A stretch of DNA of 41,327 nucleotides from positions 1 through 41,327 of the forward strand of contig URFH01000022.1 in NCBI GenBank assembly GCA_900547155.1, given 5' to 3'. The DNA is from an uncultured bacterium (GTDB taxonomy: Bacteria; Cyanobacteriota; Vampirovibrionia; Gastranaerophilales; Gastranaerophilaceae). The notes beneath the pieces are model-generated. The model was not told where the DNA came from, did no database searches, and was given only the letters and a program-made list of their open reading frames with translations. Positions within the stretch are counted from its first letter, which is position 1. Each line of letters begins with the position of its first letter. Shown here piece after piece: positions 1 through 10,680 of the stretch. The position numbers and the translations under genes are program-made.

Positions 1-152
1 TTCCGGAAATGTCCATAAAACCGTATGTTCTATACGGAGTAGGCGTACAAAAACGCTGGGGCGAGAGATTTACGGGCTTTATCCAGACGATGTTCCGCTC
101 GGGCGGCAGAAACGGCGTTGGTTTCAACCTCGGATTGCGCTGGAGTTTTTAG
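1..152 (+). CDS. C-terminal end of an outer-membrane beta-barrel (autotransporter-like) protein, partial
   Basis: The reading frame is open from the left edge to a TAG at 150-152 and gives about 49 residues. They end in GFNLGLRWSF: alternating hydrophobic residues, a Gly-rich turn (FRSGGRNGVG) and a terminal Phe. A last beta-strand ending in Phe is the usual signal for insertion by the BAM machinery, so this is probably the end of an outer-membrane barrel or autotransporter domain. The start and passenger lie outside the window, so the exact family is unknown. Transcription converges with groEL on a shared terminator at about 228-256. Confidence 0.6.
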   Translation, partial: PEMSIKPYVLYGVGVQKRWGERFTGFIQTMFRSGGRNGVGFNLGLRWSF

Positions 153-227
153 GGCTGACTAAATTTTTTAGCCAGATTGGATTAGCTGTTTTTGAACTGG
201 CAGGGTGTGAGAAGCACAGCGAAAAAA

Positions 228-256
228 AGAGGTGCAAATAATTGCACCCCTTTTTA
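228..256. terminator. Bidirectional intrinsic terminator
   Basis: A perfect 7-bp stem (GGTGCAA at 231-237 with TTGCACC at 242-248) has a 4-base loop. An A-run lies on the left and a T-run on the right, so a U-tract follows the hairpin on either strand. It sits between the outer-membrane protein gene and the convergent groEL. Confidence 0.8.
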
Positions 257-340
257 TATCCGGTATTTTGCTTTCGCATTTAACGAAATTAAGCTCCTGT
301 GGTGCTTGATTTTCGCCTGCGCGTAAGATTTCTGCTCAGG

Positions 341-1984
<1,644 letters not shown>

Positions 1985-2039
1985 TTATATTCTCCTTTTA
2001 ATATAATATTTTTTATGTTTGCCTCGCAATGACGTTGTT

Positions 2040-2330
2040 TTACGCTTCCAGAACCCCTAAAACATCTTTCACGGAAAGAATTTTAAGGTTTTCGTCGTTT
2101 AATTTCACGTCAGTTCCTGAATATTTAGCGAAAAGCACAACATCACCGACTTTTACTTCCATTTCTTCTTTTTTGCCGTCATCAAGAGTTTTTCCCGGGC
2201 CGACAGCAATAACTTCACCTTTTTGGGGTTTTTCTTTAGCTGAATCGGGGATAAAAATTCCGCCCGAAGTCTGTTCTGTGTCGTCAATAACTTTGATAAC
2301 TATTCTGTCTGAAAGTGGTCTGATAGCCAT
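2040..2330 (-). CDS. groES: Co-chaperonin GroES (Hsp10)
   Basis: This 96-residue protein forms the heptameric lid of GroEL. It has the typical start MAIRPLSDRIVIK, the mobile loop (about 17-30, ending in SGGIFIPDSA) that binds the GroEL apical domain, and the conserved VGDVVLFAKYSGT strand. A strong AGGAGG Shine-Dalgarno sequence lies just upstream on the minus strand (about 2336-2342). It is the first gene of the groES-groEL operon. The upstream intergenic region is AT-rich; I found no confident promoter or CIRCE repeat there. Confidence 0.97.
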   Translation of the reverse strand: MAIRPLSDRIVIKVIDDTEQTSGGIFIPDSAKEKPQKGEVIAVGPGKTLDDGKKEEMEVKVGDVVLFAKYSGTDVKLNDENLKILSVKDVLGVLEA

Positions 2331-2538
2331 GATTTTCCTCCTTTTATGTGTTAAAAAAATTCTTCTTAACCTATCACTTTCCTTTTATACCATCATTGGA
2401 GGGAAAAAATTAAAATATTAATTATTTTTTAATGTTTTGATATTGTAAATTATTGTAAAGTTTTGTTTAAAAGAAGGCAATATCATTAATTTATGAGTTT
2501 TAATCAAGACAGAAGTGTGAAAAAGAAAAGGAATTATT

Positions 2539-3036
2539 ATGACTATCAATGCCATCAGTGCACAGGCACTCAGACCTGCGGTAAATTTCAAAAAAACTGA
2601 AGCTCCTGCCGGAGAAAAATTATTCGCTCCCGAACACAAAGAAGATTCAAAGAAAACAGCTGCAAAAGTTTTAGGCGGTGCGGTTGCTCTTGCTGCGTTA
2701 GGGTATGGAATCTATAGATACGTTAAAGCCGGAAAAGCTAAACAGGCAGAAGAGCTGCTAAATAAGCGCCATGCTAATATCAGCAGCTATGAAAAAATGA
2801 GATTGGCAAACAATAAAGCCGTTGAGGACGCAAATAACATAGTTGCAGAACATGACGCAATGCTCAGACGCCTTTGCGACCATTCACAGAAAAATGTTGA
2901 ACTAAATGCAATGAACTGGGATGCACAGCCGCTCAAATATTCTTCTGACGTCGTTGACGGATTAAGAAAAGAAGAGCTGCGGAAGTTGCAAAAAGAGATT
3001 GAAGATTTTGCATTAAAAATGCGTACTGCAAAATAG
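2539..3036 (+). CDS. Unknown protein with one membrane segment and a coiled-coil-like tail
   Basis: I do not recognise this 165-residue protein. It has a short N-terminus with an AVNFKK stretch, a Lys/Glu-rich linker, one hydrophobic segment (about 45-62, VLGGAVALAALGYGIYRYV) followed by Lys residues, and a charged helical C-terminal half likely to form a coiled coil (about 70-160). The segment could be a membrane anchor with the basic side cytoplasmic. AAGGAA lies 7 bases before the ATG. It is a single gene closed by a strong terminator. Its build (small, Lys-rich, one or a few short hydrophobic segments) recurs in the unknown proteins at 9.3, 9.9, 15.3 and 20.7 kb. Confidence 0.8.
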   Translation: MTINAISAQALRPAVNFKKTEAPAGEKLFAPEHKEDSKKTAAKVLGGAVALAALGYGIYRYVKAGKAKQAEELLNKRHANISSYEKMRLANNKAVEDANNIVAEHDAMLRRLCDHSQKNVELNAMNWDAQPLKYSSDVVDGLRKEELRKLQKEIEDFALKMRTAK

Positions 3037-3048
3037 AAATAATCTGAA

Positions 3049-3098
3049 TTTTACAAAAAGACCTCCTGACAATTGCAATCAGGGGGTCTTTTGTAAAA
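3049..3098 (+). terminator. Strong intrinsic terminator after the unknown protein
   Basis: A stem of about 20 bp pairs 3049-3069 with 3079-3098, with one bulge and one G-T pair. The loop is CAATTGCAA and T-rich sequence occupies the right arm. Because the arms are A-rich and T-rich it could work on both strands. Confidence 0.8.
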
Positions 3099-3101
3099 TT
3101 A

Positions 3102-3129
3102 TTGAACTTACGTTAGTTTGCGGTAAAAT
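3102..3129 (+). promoter_or_regulatory. Sigma-70-type promoter for accC
   Basis: A -35 TTGAAC (3102-3107), a 16-bp spacer and a -10 TAAAAT (3124-3129) lie directly after the preceding terminator and about 45 bases before the accC ATG. Confidence 0.6.
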
Positions 3130-3173
3130 ATTTTTATTGAGTTTTTAAAATAGACTTTTAGGGAAATTTTTAT

Positions 3174-4541
3174 ATGATAAATAAAGTTTTAATCGCCAAC
3201 AGAGGCGAAATCGCTGTCAGGATAATAAGAGCATGCAGAGAGCTCGGCATAAAAACCGTTGCGGTTTATTCACAGGCCGACGCTGACTCGCTCCACGTAA
3301 GCCTTGCGGATGAAGCATACTGCATAGGCCCCGCACAGAGCGCAAAAAGCTATCTGAACATCCCTGCAATCATTTCGGTTGCTTTAACCAGCGGCGCTGA
3401 CGCAATCCACCCCGGATACGGATTTATGTCCGAACGTGCGGATTTTGTAGAGATTTGTACTGACCATGGCATTAAATTTATCGGTCCCTCGGCAGAAGCA
3501 ATGAGAAAAATGGGCGACAAAGCCACTGCCAGAAAAACAATGACCGCAAATGGCGTGCCCGTAACCCCCGGAACCGACCTTGTTGATGATTTGGAAGCAG
3601 CAAAAGAGTTTGCCGCAAAAGCAAAATACCCCGTAATCGTCAAAGCAACAGCCGGCGGCGGCGGAAAAGGCATGAGAATCGCAAATTCGCCCGAAGAGCT
3701 CGAAGAAGCGATAACTCTTTGCCAGACAGAGGCTCAAAACGCTTTTGGCAACGCAGGTGTTTATATTGAAAAATATATTGTTAATCCGCGCCATATTGAG
3801 GTTCAAATTATTGCTGACAGCTACGGAAATGTTGTCCACCTTGGCGAACGCGACTGCTCTGTTCAAAGACGCCACCAAAAGCTCCTCGAAGAAGCTCCGT
3901 CACCGGCTATTGATGAAGAAACAAGAAAAGCAATGGGCGCAGCTGCTGTTACAGCGGCAAAATCCATAAATTACGAGGGTGCAGGAACGATTGAATTCCT
4001 CCTTGACCATGACGGAAGCTGGTATTTTATGGAAATGAACACCAGAATTCAGGTTGAGCACTGCGTTTCGGAAATGGTTTCCAGCGTTGACCTTTTAAAA
4101 GAACAAATCCGCGTTGCTGCGGGCGAAAAACTGTCATTTACGCAGGATGACATCGTTTTGAGAGGCCACGCAATCGAATGCCGCATAAATGCAGAGGACG
4201 CTGACAAAGATTTTATGCCCTGCCCGGGAGAAATCAGAGGCTACATTGCGCCGGGCGGTTTTGGCGTCAGAGTGGATTCTCATTCGTATACGGGCTACAA
4301 AATTCCGCCTTATTACGATTCAATGATAGGAAAACTCATTGTCTGGGGCAAAAATCGTGAAGACGCAAGAAAAAGAATGCTCCGCGCGCTCAGCGAATAC
4401 GTAATTACAGGAATCAAGACAACTATTCCTTATCATAAAAAGATTTTGACAAATGAAGTGTTTATTTCCGGCAATTTTAACACCGGATTTATTCCTGAAC
4501 ACATGACACCCAAAAAAGAGGAAGAACCCTCGCAGGTTTAA
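3174..4541 (+). CDS. accC: Acetyl-CoA carboxylase, biotin carboxylase subunit
   Basis: AccC carboxylates biotin on the carrier protein AccB using ATP and bicarbonate, the first half of malonyl-CoA synthesis. The 455 residues have the expected domains: N-terminal [17 protein letters not shown], an ATP-grasp domain with the glycine loop [11 protein letters not shown] (about 159-169), [13 protein letters not shown], and the active-site strand [11 protein letters not shown] (about 286-296). The C-terminal region has [11 protein letters not shown]. The gene stands alone with its own promoter. accB is often next to accC but is not seen here. The short extension ending KKEEEPSQV is nothing unusual. 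Confidence 0.96.
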   Translation: MINKVLIANRGEIAVRIIRACRELGIKTVAVYSQADADSLHVSLADEAYCIGPAQSAKSYLNIPAIISVALTSGADAIHPGYGFMSERADFVEICTDHGIKFIGPSAEAMRKMGDKATARKTMTANGVPVTPGTDLVDDLEAAKEFAAKAKYPVIVKATAGGGGKGMRIANSPEELEEAITLCQTEAQNAFGNAGVYIEKYIVNPRHIEVQIIADSYGNVVHLGERDCSVQRRHQKLLEEAPSPAIDEETRKAMGAAAVTAAKSINYEGAGTIEFLLDHDGSWYFMEMNTRIQVEHCVSEMVSSVDLLKEQIRVAAGEKLSFTQDDIVLRGHAIECRINAEDADKDFMPCPGEIRGYIAPGGFGVRVDSHSYTGYKIPPYYDSMIGKLIVWGKNREDARKRMLRALSEYVITGIKTTIPYHKKILTNEVFISGNFNTGFIPEHMTPKKEEEPSQV

Positions 4542-4559
4542 GGTTGAAAACCGTTTTTT
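4534..4559 (+). terminator. Weak possible terminator after accC
   Basis: A short stem (GGTTT or GGTT pairing with AAACC/AACC) overlaps the stop codon and is followed by GTTTTTT. The stem is only 4-5 bp, so this is tentative. Confidence 0.3.
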
Positions 4560-4570
4560 ATGGTTAGTTT

Positions 4571-4730
4571 GACCCTGACATTATTTCAGGGTGACAGAAA
4601 AAGTGTGCTGTCATTCCGAACTCTTTCGGTGGGAATCACTTCGTTTTTCCCACCCTACATTCACGCCAGAGTAGCCAAAGTAGGGTGGGAATAGCGCAGC
4701 GGTTCCCACCGCAACAAGTTCCAGCAAAAC
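4571..4730. repeat. Dispersed palindromic repeats (25-mer family and a GGGTGGGA family)
   Basis: The 297-base gap between accC and smc holds one full 25-mer palindrome (4571-4595), a truncated opposite-orientation copy (from 4610), and a looser inverted repeat in which CCCACCCTAC pairs with GTAGGGTGGG around 4645-4692. Related sequences recur near 22.8, 26.0, 33.9 and 38.1 kb. No gene is visible. Confidence 0.75.
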
Positions 4731-4781
4731 CGCTCCCAAAAAATCGGTTCTTCGTTTCGTTACAATGTAAACATTTTTGAC

Positions 4782-4811
4782 TTGCCATGAATTTTATACG
4801 AAAATTAGAAT
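4782..4811 (+). promoter_or_regulatory. Likely promoter for smc-scpA
   Basis: A -35 TTGCCA (4782-4787), an 18-bp spacer and a -10 TAGAAT (4806-4811) precede the smc ATG by 27 bases. A second AATTAGAAT lies at about 4824-4832. The Shine-Dalgarno signal before 4839 is poor. Confidence 0.45.
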
Positions 4812-4838
4812 GTTAAGCTTGGGAATTAGAATCTTCAA

Positions 4839-7800
4839 ATGTACATAAAAGAAGTAGAGATTGATAACTTCAAATCTTTTGCAAACACTGTCACAATCCC
4901 TTTTTTAAAAGGATTTACGACGATTTCCGGCCCGAACGGCTCCGGGAAAAGTAATATCATTGACAGTATCCTTTTTGCGCTCGGATTATCGACCTCAAGA
5001 ACGCTTCGCGCCGAAAAAATCTACCAGCTTATCTCTACCCACACAAGAAGAAACGAAGCTTACGTAAAAGTCACTTTTGCCTCCGAAAACCCCGAAGAAA
5101 AAGAATTTACGGTCGCAAGGCGCATAAAAAAGTCCACACAGGGCTACAACAGCATTTATTACTTAAACGACAAAGTCGTTACCCTCACAGAAGTCCATAC
5201 CAAGCTCGAACAGTACAATATCACCCCGAACAGCTACAACGTCATCATGCAAAACGACGTAATGAGCATTACGAACTGCTCTGACGTTGAAAGACGGAAA
5301 ATTATTGACGAAATTGCCGGCGTGGCGGACTTTGACCGCAGAATCGAGCAGGCGCAAAACGAACTCGGCACAGTTGAATCCAGAGTTCAAAATTCAAAGC
5401 TGATTCTCTCCGAAGTTGACGGCAGACTTGAACAACTCGCCGCAGAACGCGAAGTTGCCCTCAAATACCAGAAACTAAGAGAAGAAAAAATCGCCCTCGA
5501 AAGCCAGATTTCGACGGTAAAATATTTTGATGTCAAAAAAGGCCTAGAACGCACTCACGAAGGCATTTTGGACGCTCAAAAAAAGAAAAAAGAAGAAGAA
5601 AACAAGCTTAAAAAACTCGAAACCCAATCCTTGACCATTAAAGCCAAACTGGATGAGCTTTCCGACCTTGTGAAAGAAAAAGGCGAGGCGGAACAGATTG
5701 AGGTGAAGAAAAAAGTCGAAGAACTCAAAGGGCAGGTCGACAGAAAAGAATCCGCTGCGACTTTTGCGGAAAAAAACATTCAGGATAACCTTAAATCCGT
5801 TGAAAACGCGAAAAACGGCATTGAAAACCTGAAAGTTAAAAACGAAAAACAGGCGCAGCAGATTAAAGATAAAGAAGAAGAAATCAAAAACCTCGAAACC
5901 GAACGTGATGCAGAAAAAGAGAAACTTTTGAACATTTTGCAGGAAGTTTCGGGCCTGAACGAAACGGCTGACCAGTATGTAGCAAAAAGAAACGAGCTCA
6001 GAAAAGAACTTGAGGCCGCAAAAGACAAGGAAACGCAGGTTATCCAGACAAAATCCCCCTTAGAAGCCGAACTTTCGACTTTGAAAAAAGAAATTGAAGA
6101 CGCGAAAGCCAAAATCGAGGCTTCTGAAAAGTTCAAGGCGGATTTTTGCGGGAATAAAGACCAGCTTGAAGTCCAGATTGAAGAACTGACAAAAGAACTT
6201 GAGGATTTCAAGTCGATTCAGCAAACCACCCTCTATGAACTCGACAAAACCAAGAACGAAATCAACGACGCCGGCTACAATATCACGGCCGCGCACCGGA
6301 AAATCGTTTCTATGGAGGCGCAAAAGCAGGCAATCGAGGACGCAAACTTCGGAAAGGCTGTTGATACGGTTCTGAACGCAAAAATTCAGGGCGTTCACGC
6401 TACTCTGGCGCAGCTCGGGCAGGTTGATAAGGAATATTCGACCGCACTTGAGGTTGCAATGGGCGGCAGGATGAAATTTGTTGTTGTGGATGACGATGAG
6501 GTCGCAAAAGTCGCAATCGAAATCCTCAAAAGCGCCGGAGCGGGCAGAGCAACGTTTTTGCCCCTGAATAAAATCCAAAGAGCGCCCAAAAGCCTGAAAT
6601 TGCCCAAAGATAAGGGCGTAATTGACTTTGCAATTAATCTTATCGATTTTGACGATGAATATTTGGACGCATTTTATCACGCGCTCGGCGATACGCTTGT
6701 TGTTGAGGATTACAACAGCGCGCGCAAATTAATCGGGCAGTACAGAATGGTTACGCTCACGGGCGAGCTTTTTGAAAAATCAGGCTCGATTTCAGGCGGT
6801 TCTGCGGGCAGAAGCGGGCTGAAATTCAGTCAGTCGCAGGACGATGAGCTTGCAAAATACAAAGAGCGCCTCGCAGAATTTGAAAAAGCCTACAATTCCC
6901 TCGACAAAAAGAAATCCGAACTTGAAGAAAAGCTCGACAAAGTCAGAATTGCTTATTCGGAATCTTTGAACACGCTGAACGGCGCAAAAATGGAACTTGC
7001 GAACCTTGTCAGAAATTCACAGGAAACCGATAAGGAAATCGAGGAGAAAAAGGCGCTGATTGCTCAAAATGAACCCCGAATTGCAAAAATCGAAAAAGAA
7101 CTCGAAAAACTTGAGCAGGAGCACCTTGAACTTAACGAAAAAGCTATGAAGCTCGGTGATGAAATCGCCGAAATCGAGGCGAAAATGAGCCCTGAGGAGC
7201 TCACAATCCTCCAGGAAAAAACCGAAGCAACCGAAACAAAAATTAAACAGCTTGAATCGAAAATTGCGGCTGCGAAAAACGACATAGACGGCTTCAACCG
7301 CGTAATCGCTTTTCAGAACGAAGTAATCGAAACCCACCACAAGGAAATCGAGCGTCTTCACAAGGATAACGAGGTTCTTGCGCAGGACAAAATCAAATAC
7401 GCGGGCGAAATTGAGGAAATTAAGAAACAAATCACGGTTCTTGATGAAAAAATCAAAGAACTCGGCGAAAAACTCGTGGAAATTCAGGCCGAACGTGACA
7501 AAGTCAACGCGGAATATCTCGAGCTTGAAAAAGAAAAAAATGCGCTCGATTTGAATATTGAAAAGATTGCAGAGCAAATCGAGGCGTTCAAAGCGCGCCG
7601 CAGAGAGCTTGAACCGCAGCTTGAAAATATTAAAGAGGAATTAAAAGAGGCGGGTGTTGATATTTCTACGCTCAAAGAGGTGGAAATTTCTGTCGAGGAA
7701 ATCACCGCGCGCATTTCAAGGCTGCAAAAACGCATGGATGACCTCGGTGATGTCAACATGAGGGCGATTGCGGCTTATGACGAGGTTCTGGAGCGCCAGA

Positions 7801-8336
7801 AAGAGCTCAAAACAAAAATTGAAACCCTTGAATCCGAAAAAACACAGATTATGAGCCGCATGCAGGGCTATGAGGAGCTTAAAAAAGACACTTTCCTCAA
7901 CACATACAACAATATTAACGACAATTTTAAAGAAATTTTCCACAAACTGTCAGAGGGCGAGGGCACATTGTTCCTTGATAACCCGAATGAGCCGTTCTCG
8001 GGCGGAATGTCAATCGAAGCGCAGCCGCGCGACAAGGAAAAAACCCGCCTTAACCTCATGTCGGGCGGAGAAAAATCGCTTACCGCGCTGGCGTTTGTAT
8101 TTGCAATTCAGCGCTATATGCCCGCGCCGTTTTACGCTTTTGACGAGGTGGATGCGAACCTTGACGGCATAAATGTAGAAAAACTTGCGGAAATTGTTAA
8201 AAATCAATCATTAAATACGCAATTTGTAGTAGTTAGCCACCGCAAACCTATGATAGAATCAGCTAATAGGACAATCGGTGTTACTCAAAAAGAAAAAGGA
8301 ATTACACGCGTTACAGGAGTGAAACTTAGAGATTAA
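4839..8336 (+). CDS. smc: Chromosome segregation protein SMC
   Basis: SMC is the ATPase of the condensin-like complex that compacts and separates sister chromosomes with ScpA and ScpB. The 1165 residues follow the family layout: N-terminal ATPase half with Walker A GPNGSGKSN (about 32-40), a long coiled coil (about 170-500), the hinge (about 505-670, ending near the Gly-rich SGSISGGSAG), a returning coiled coil, and the C-terminal half with the ABC signature LMSGGEKSLTALAF (about 1072) and Walker B/D-loop YAFDEVDANLDG (about 1099). The stop overlaps the scpA start (TAATG), so the two are probably translationally coupled. scpB is not in the window. Confidence 0.98.
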   Translation: MYIKEVEIDNFKSFANTVTIPFLKGFTTISGPNGSGKSNIIDSILFALGLSTSRTLRAEKIYQLISTHTRRNEAYVKVTFASENPEEKEFTVARRIKKSTQGYNSIYYLNDKVVTLTEVHTKLEQYNITPNSYNVIMQNDVMSITNCSDVERRKIIDEIAGVADFDRRIEQAQNELGTVESRVQNSKLILSEVDGRLEQLAAEREVALKYQKLREEKIALESQISTVKYFDVKKGLERTHEGILDAQKKKKEEENKLKKLETQSLTIKAKLDELSDLVKEKGEAEQIEVKKKVEELKGQVDRKESAATFAEKNIQDNLKSVENAKNGIENLKVKNEKQAQQIKDKEEEIKNLETERDAEKEKLLNILQEVSGLNETADQYVAKRNELRKELEAAKDKETQVIQTKSPLEAELSTLKKEIEDAKAKIEASEKFKADFCGNKDQLEVQIEELTKELEDFKSIQQTTLYELDKTKNEINDAGYNITAAHRKIVSMEAQKQAIEDANFGKAVDTVLNAKIQGVHATLAQLGQVDKEYSTALEVAMGGRMKFVVVDDDEVAKVAIEILKSAGAGRATFLPLNKIQRAPKSLKLPKDKGVIDFAINLIDFDDEYLDAFYHALGDTLVVEDYNSARKLIGQYRMVTLTGELFEKSGSISGGSAGRSGLKFSQSQDDELAKYKERLAEFEKAYNSLDKKKSELEEKLDKVRIAYSESLNTLNGAKMELANLVRNSQETDKEIEEKKALIAQNEPRIAKIEKELEKLEQEHLELNEKAMKLGDEIAEIEAKMSPEELTILQEKTEATETKIKQLESKIAAAKNDIDGFNRVIAFQNEVIETHHKEIERLHKDNEVLAQDKIKYAGEIEEIKKQITVLDEKIKELGEKLVEIQAERDKVNAEYLELEKEKNALDLNIEKIAEQIEAFKARRRELEPQLENIKEELKEAGVDISTLKEVEISVEEITARISRLQKRMDDLGDVNMRAIAAYDEVLERQKELKTKIETLESEKTQIMSRMQGYEELKKDTFLNTYNNINDNFKEIFHKLSEGEGTLFLDNPNEPFSGGMSIEAQPRDKEKTRLNLMSGGEKSLTALAFVFAIQRYMPAPFYAFDEVDANLDGINVEKLAEIVKNQSLNTQFVVVSHRKPMIESANRTIGVTQKEKGITRVTGVKLRD

Positions 8337-9169
8337 TGACCGAATCAGCCGAAAATTTTTATAACCATTCATACGAAGAAGTAATCACGCCCGAAGAAAC
8401 CGAAAGCTTTGCCGAACATACAGTTATGGAGCAGGTTGACGGGATTGAAATCCTTGTTCAAATGGCAAAAAACGGAAAAATCGACCCGTGGAACGTTGAT
8501 ATTGTTGATATTACGGACAAATATCTCGCCCACCTTTTCCAGATGAAAGCCCAGAACCTTCGCCTGACCGGCAGAACGCTTCTTTTTGCGGCAATTTTGT
8601 TGAGGCTGAAATCTAATGTGCTCGAGGGCATTGAACTGGAGCAGTTTGAGGACAACGAAGTTCAGGATTTTGAGTACGATGATGATGACTGGTCGGCTCC
8701 CGAGGAGGATTTGCCCACAAACAACGTTATCTCCATTGATGAAGTGCTCCAGAGAAGAACCAGTGTGCGTTTGAACCGCAGCCGCATGGTTAATTTGAAA
8801 GATTTGATTAAACAACTCGAATTTTACGAAGAACTTGACAGAAAACAGGCGCTGAAAAATGCCCACGAACGCGCAAAACGCCGTGTGCGTTCTTATGCAA
8901 GGCTTACGCCGGATGACATCGTAAATCTTGCGCATGAAGAATATATTGAAAAAAGCGTCGAGGTTTTGCACGAAAATTTGAAAAAAATCTTTGAAACCGA
9001 AGAAAGAGTCGAGCTGAACACGCTTACGCTGCTCGGCATGGACAAAATTACGGCTTATATCGCGCTTTTGTTCCTCACAGCCGAGGCGGATATTGATTTG
9101 GAGCAGGATAAATTTTACGAAGAGCTTTACGCGGTTCCTTACAGGAAAAAACAGTCTGAAATTGCGTAA
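8336..9169 (+). CDS. scpA: Segregation and condensation protein A
   Basis: ScpA is the kleisin that bridges the SMC heads and recruits ScpB. The 277 residues carry the family N-terminus (GIEILVQMAKNGKIDPWNVDIVDITDKYL, about 34-62), which binds the SMC neck. An acidic linker follows (about 107-125, DDDDWSAPEEDLP), and a C-terminal winged-helix region (about 210-265) binds the SMC cap. The start codon shares its A with the smc stop. No terminator is obvious in the AT-rich region that follows. Confidence 0.95.
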   Translation: MTESAENFYNHSYEEVITPEETESFAEHTVMEQVDGIEILVQMAKNGKIDPWNVDIVDITDKYLAHLFQMKAQNLRLTGRTLLFAAILLRLKSNVLEGIELEQFEDNEVQDFEYDDDDWSAPEEDLPTNNVISIDEVLQRRTSVRLNRSRMVNLKDLIKQLEFYEELDRKQALKNAHERAKRRVRSYARLTPDDIVNLAHEEYIEKSVEVLHENLKKIFETEERVELNTLTLLGMDKITAYIALLFLTAEADIDLEQDKFYEELYAVPYRKKQSEIA

Positions 9170-9336
9170 AAAACAGGCTTTTTAACCGGATTATAAGAGC
9201 TTTTTGGCCGTATTTTCCTTTATGTAACAATAACTTAAATTTTGACGTTATTTTGTCAATTTTTTGCATTCAGTTGTTTTGTATATTGTGGTTAACCGAA
9301 ACGTTATGTGTTGAAATGTGAAAGGCGCTTTGAAAT

Positions 9337-9870
9337 TTGATTATCCGGAGTCAAAAAATTAAGGATGGTTTTGACTGGGTGGGCAGGCATGTCAGTTCAC
9401 CTGAACAGAGGCTGCTTCTTGGTGCCACAGCGCTGGCAACGCAGCCATTTATTGATTACAACAACAAAAACGTTGATGAAAGCACAAGGATGATTTCAGT
9501 CGCACGTACTCTTGCGAAAATTATTGCCGGAACTGCCGTCGGAGTAGGGGTTAGATACGGATGTATAAAACTTGCTGAAAAATACGGAAAAACTGTAATA
9601 GAGGAATTAGGCAAAAATAGAATAAAAGTCTTTCCTAAAACAAAAAATGATATTTTTGCTCCTGATTTCCCAAATCTGGGTATGTCAAGGGAAAAATTTG
9701 AAAAACGCCTGGCGGTGCACCGTGCAACCGTTGGAACAATTCTTGCCACGTTGGTCATGGTTGGGACGAATTTCTTGATTGACGCTCCTTTGACGCGATT
9801 TTTAACAGGAAAATTCTCTAAATTTATAACTAAAAATCAGCAGCCGCAGGCTCAGGAGGTTAAAAAATGA
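9337..9870 (+). CDS. Unknown membrane protein, first of a coupled pair
   Basis: I do not recognise this 177-residue protein. The best start is TTG at 9337: an in-frame stop lies two codons upstream and a GAAAGG sequence about 11 bases upstream. The next ATG (about 9490) would remove a third of the protein. Hydrophobic segments are at about 26-38, 56-76 (LAKIIAGTAVGVGVRYG) and 129-149 (ATVGTILATLVMVGTNFLI), and the C-terminus is a basic Gln-rich tail. It overlaps the next gene by 4 bases (ATGA), so the two products probably work together in the inner membrane. There are no catalytic motifs; a structural role is only a guess. Confidence 0.75.
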   Translation: MIIRSQKIKDGFDWVGRHVSSPEQRLLLGATALATQPFIDYNNKNVDESTRMISVARTLAKIIAGTAVGVGVRYGCIKLAEKYGKTVIEELGKNRIKVFPKTKNDIFAPDFPNLGMSREKFEKRLAVHRATVGTILATLVMVGTNFLIDAPLTRFLTGKFSKFITKNQQPQAQEVKK

Positions 9871-10631
9871 ACTTCAGGGGCTTGATACAAAAATTTAATG
9901 CCGATGTGTTTAATAAATACTCTGTAGATAGCGGAAAAATGCTTATCCACATGGGCGCATTGGGCTGGGTTTTCAGCTCACTGGCGCAGATTGGTGTAGT
10001 TGCTACGGACAAAAATATCAGCAAAAAAGATAAAAAATTCCTCGTTCCGCAAGAAATTTGTGACGGCGTTACAAATGTCGGATTATATTATACAGTCAGC
10101 CAGGCGATTAAGCGCTCGGGTGATTTTCTTGTCAACAAAGGTTTTTTGATTACAGATGAGGCGGAAAAGGTAATAAATGCCTTGAAAAATGAATCTGTCC
10201 CTACAAGAACCGCGGTTAAGGGCTTGTCCGAGTCTATATTAAACTATTTATCAGCTGATGAAAGATATCATAAACAGGTAAAAAAAGATTATAAAGGCCG
10301 AAATCTTGACTTGATATTGGACAAATATTATTTGCTGGATTCGTACAAGATGCCTTCTTTCCAAAATCAGGCTAAGGCAGAAAAATTTGCTGTGGGTGCT
10401 AAGGAAAAAATTTCCGGTTTTAAAGGCGGGCTCGGGGTTGTGACATCAATTGTCGCCTCAATCATCGCAAGCAACCTGCTAACGCCGGTTGCACGAAACA
10501 AAATGGCAGGACTTTACCAGCAAAAATTCCTCATGAAGCATGATGAAGCCCAAAAAGCGAAAAATTACGCTCCCCAGCCGATTCCGGCTGCTTTTAAGAA
10601 CTTCAACGTATCTTCCGGTTTGAAAATATAG
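9867..10631 (+). CDS. Unknown membrane protein, second of a coupled pair
   Basis: I do not recognise this 254-residue protein. It has two hydrophobic segments, about 25-46 (MLIHMGALGWVFSSLAQIGVV) and about 188-207 (GLGVVTSIVASIIASNLLTP). Between them is a mostly charged helical region of about 140 residues (FLVPQEICDGVTN, DERYHKQVKKDYKGRN). The C-terminus is short, basic and Gln/Pro-rich. AGGAGG lies before the start inside the preceding gene. The ATGA overlap with the gene at 9337 implies co-translation. No known domain is visible. Confidence 0.78.
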   Translation: MNFRGLIQKFNADVFNKYSVDSGKMLIHMGALGWVFSSLAQIGVVATDKNISKKDKKFLVPQEICDGVTNVGLYYTVSQAIKRSGDFLVNKGFLITDEAEKVINALKNESVPTRTAVKGLSESILNYLSADERYHKQVKKDYKGRNLDLILDKYYLLDSYKMPSFQNQAKAEKFAVGAKEKISGFKGGLGVVTSIVASIIASNLLTPVARNKMAGLYQQKFLMKHDEAQKAKNYAPQPIPAAFKNFNVSSGLKI

Positions 10632-10660
10632 TTGTGCAACGCGTCATTTTCTATTAAAAT
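10632..10660 (+). promoter_or_regulatory. Promoter for waaA-recF
   Basis: A -35 TTGTGC (10632-10637), a 17-bp spacer and a -10 TAAAAT (10655-10660) lie immediately after the preceding stop codon. The waaA start with its AGAGAGGG ribosome binding site follows. Confidence 0.55.
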
Positions 10661-10680
10661 AACTGTGAAGAGAGGGAAAA

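Noticed and set aside
2331..2538. CIRCE (HrcA) operator before groES
   Set aside because: No TTAGCACTC-N9-GAGTGCTAA-like repeat can be found on either strand.
5163..8207. Many open frames antisense to smc
   Set aside because: They mirror the Lys/Glu-rich coiled-coil codons, have Phe/Ser-rich low-complexity products, and lack ribosome binding sites; smc is clearly the real gene.
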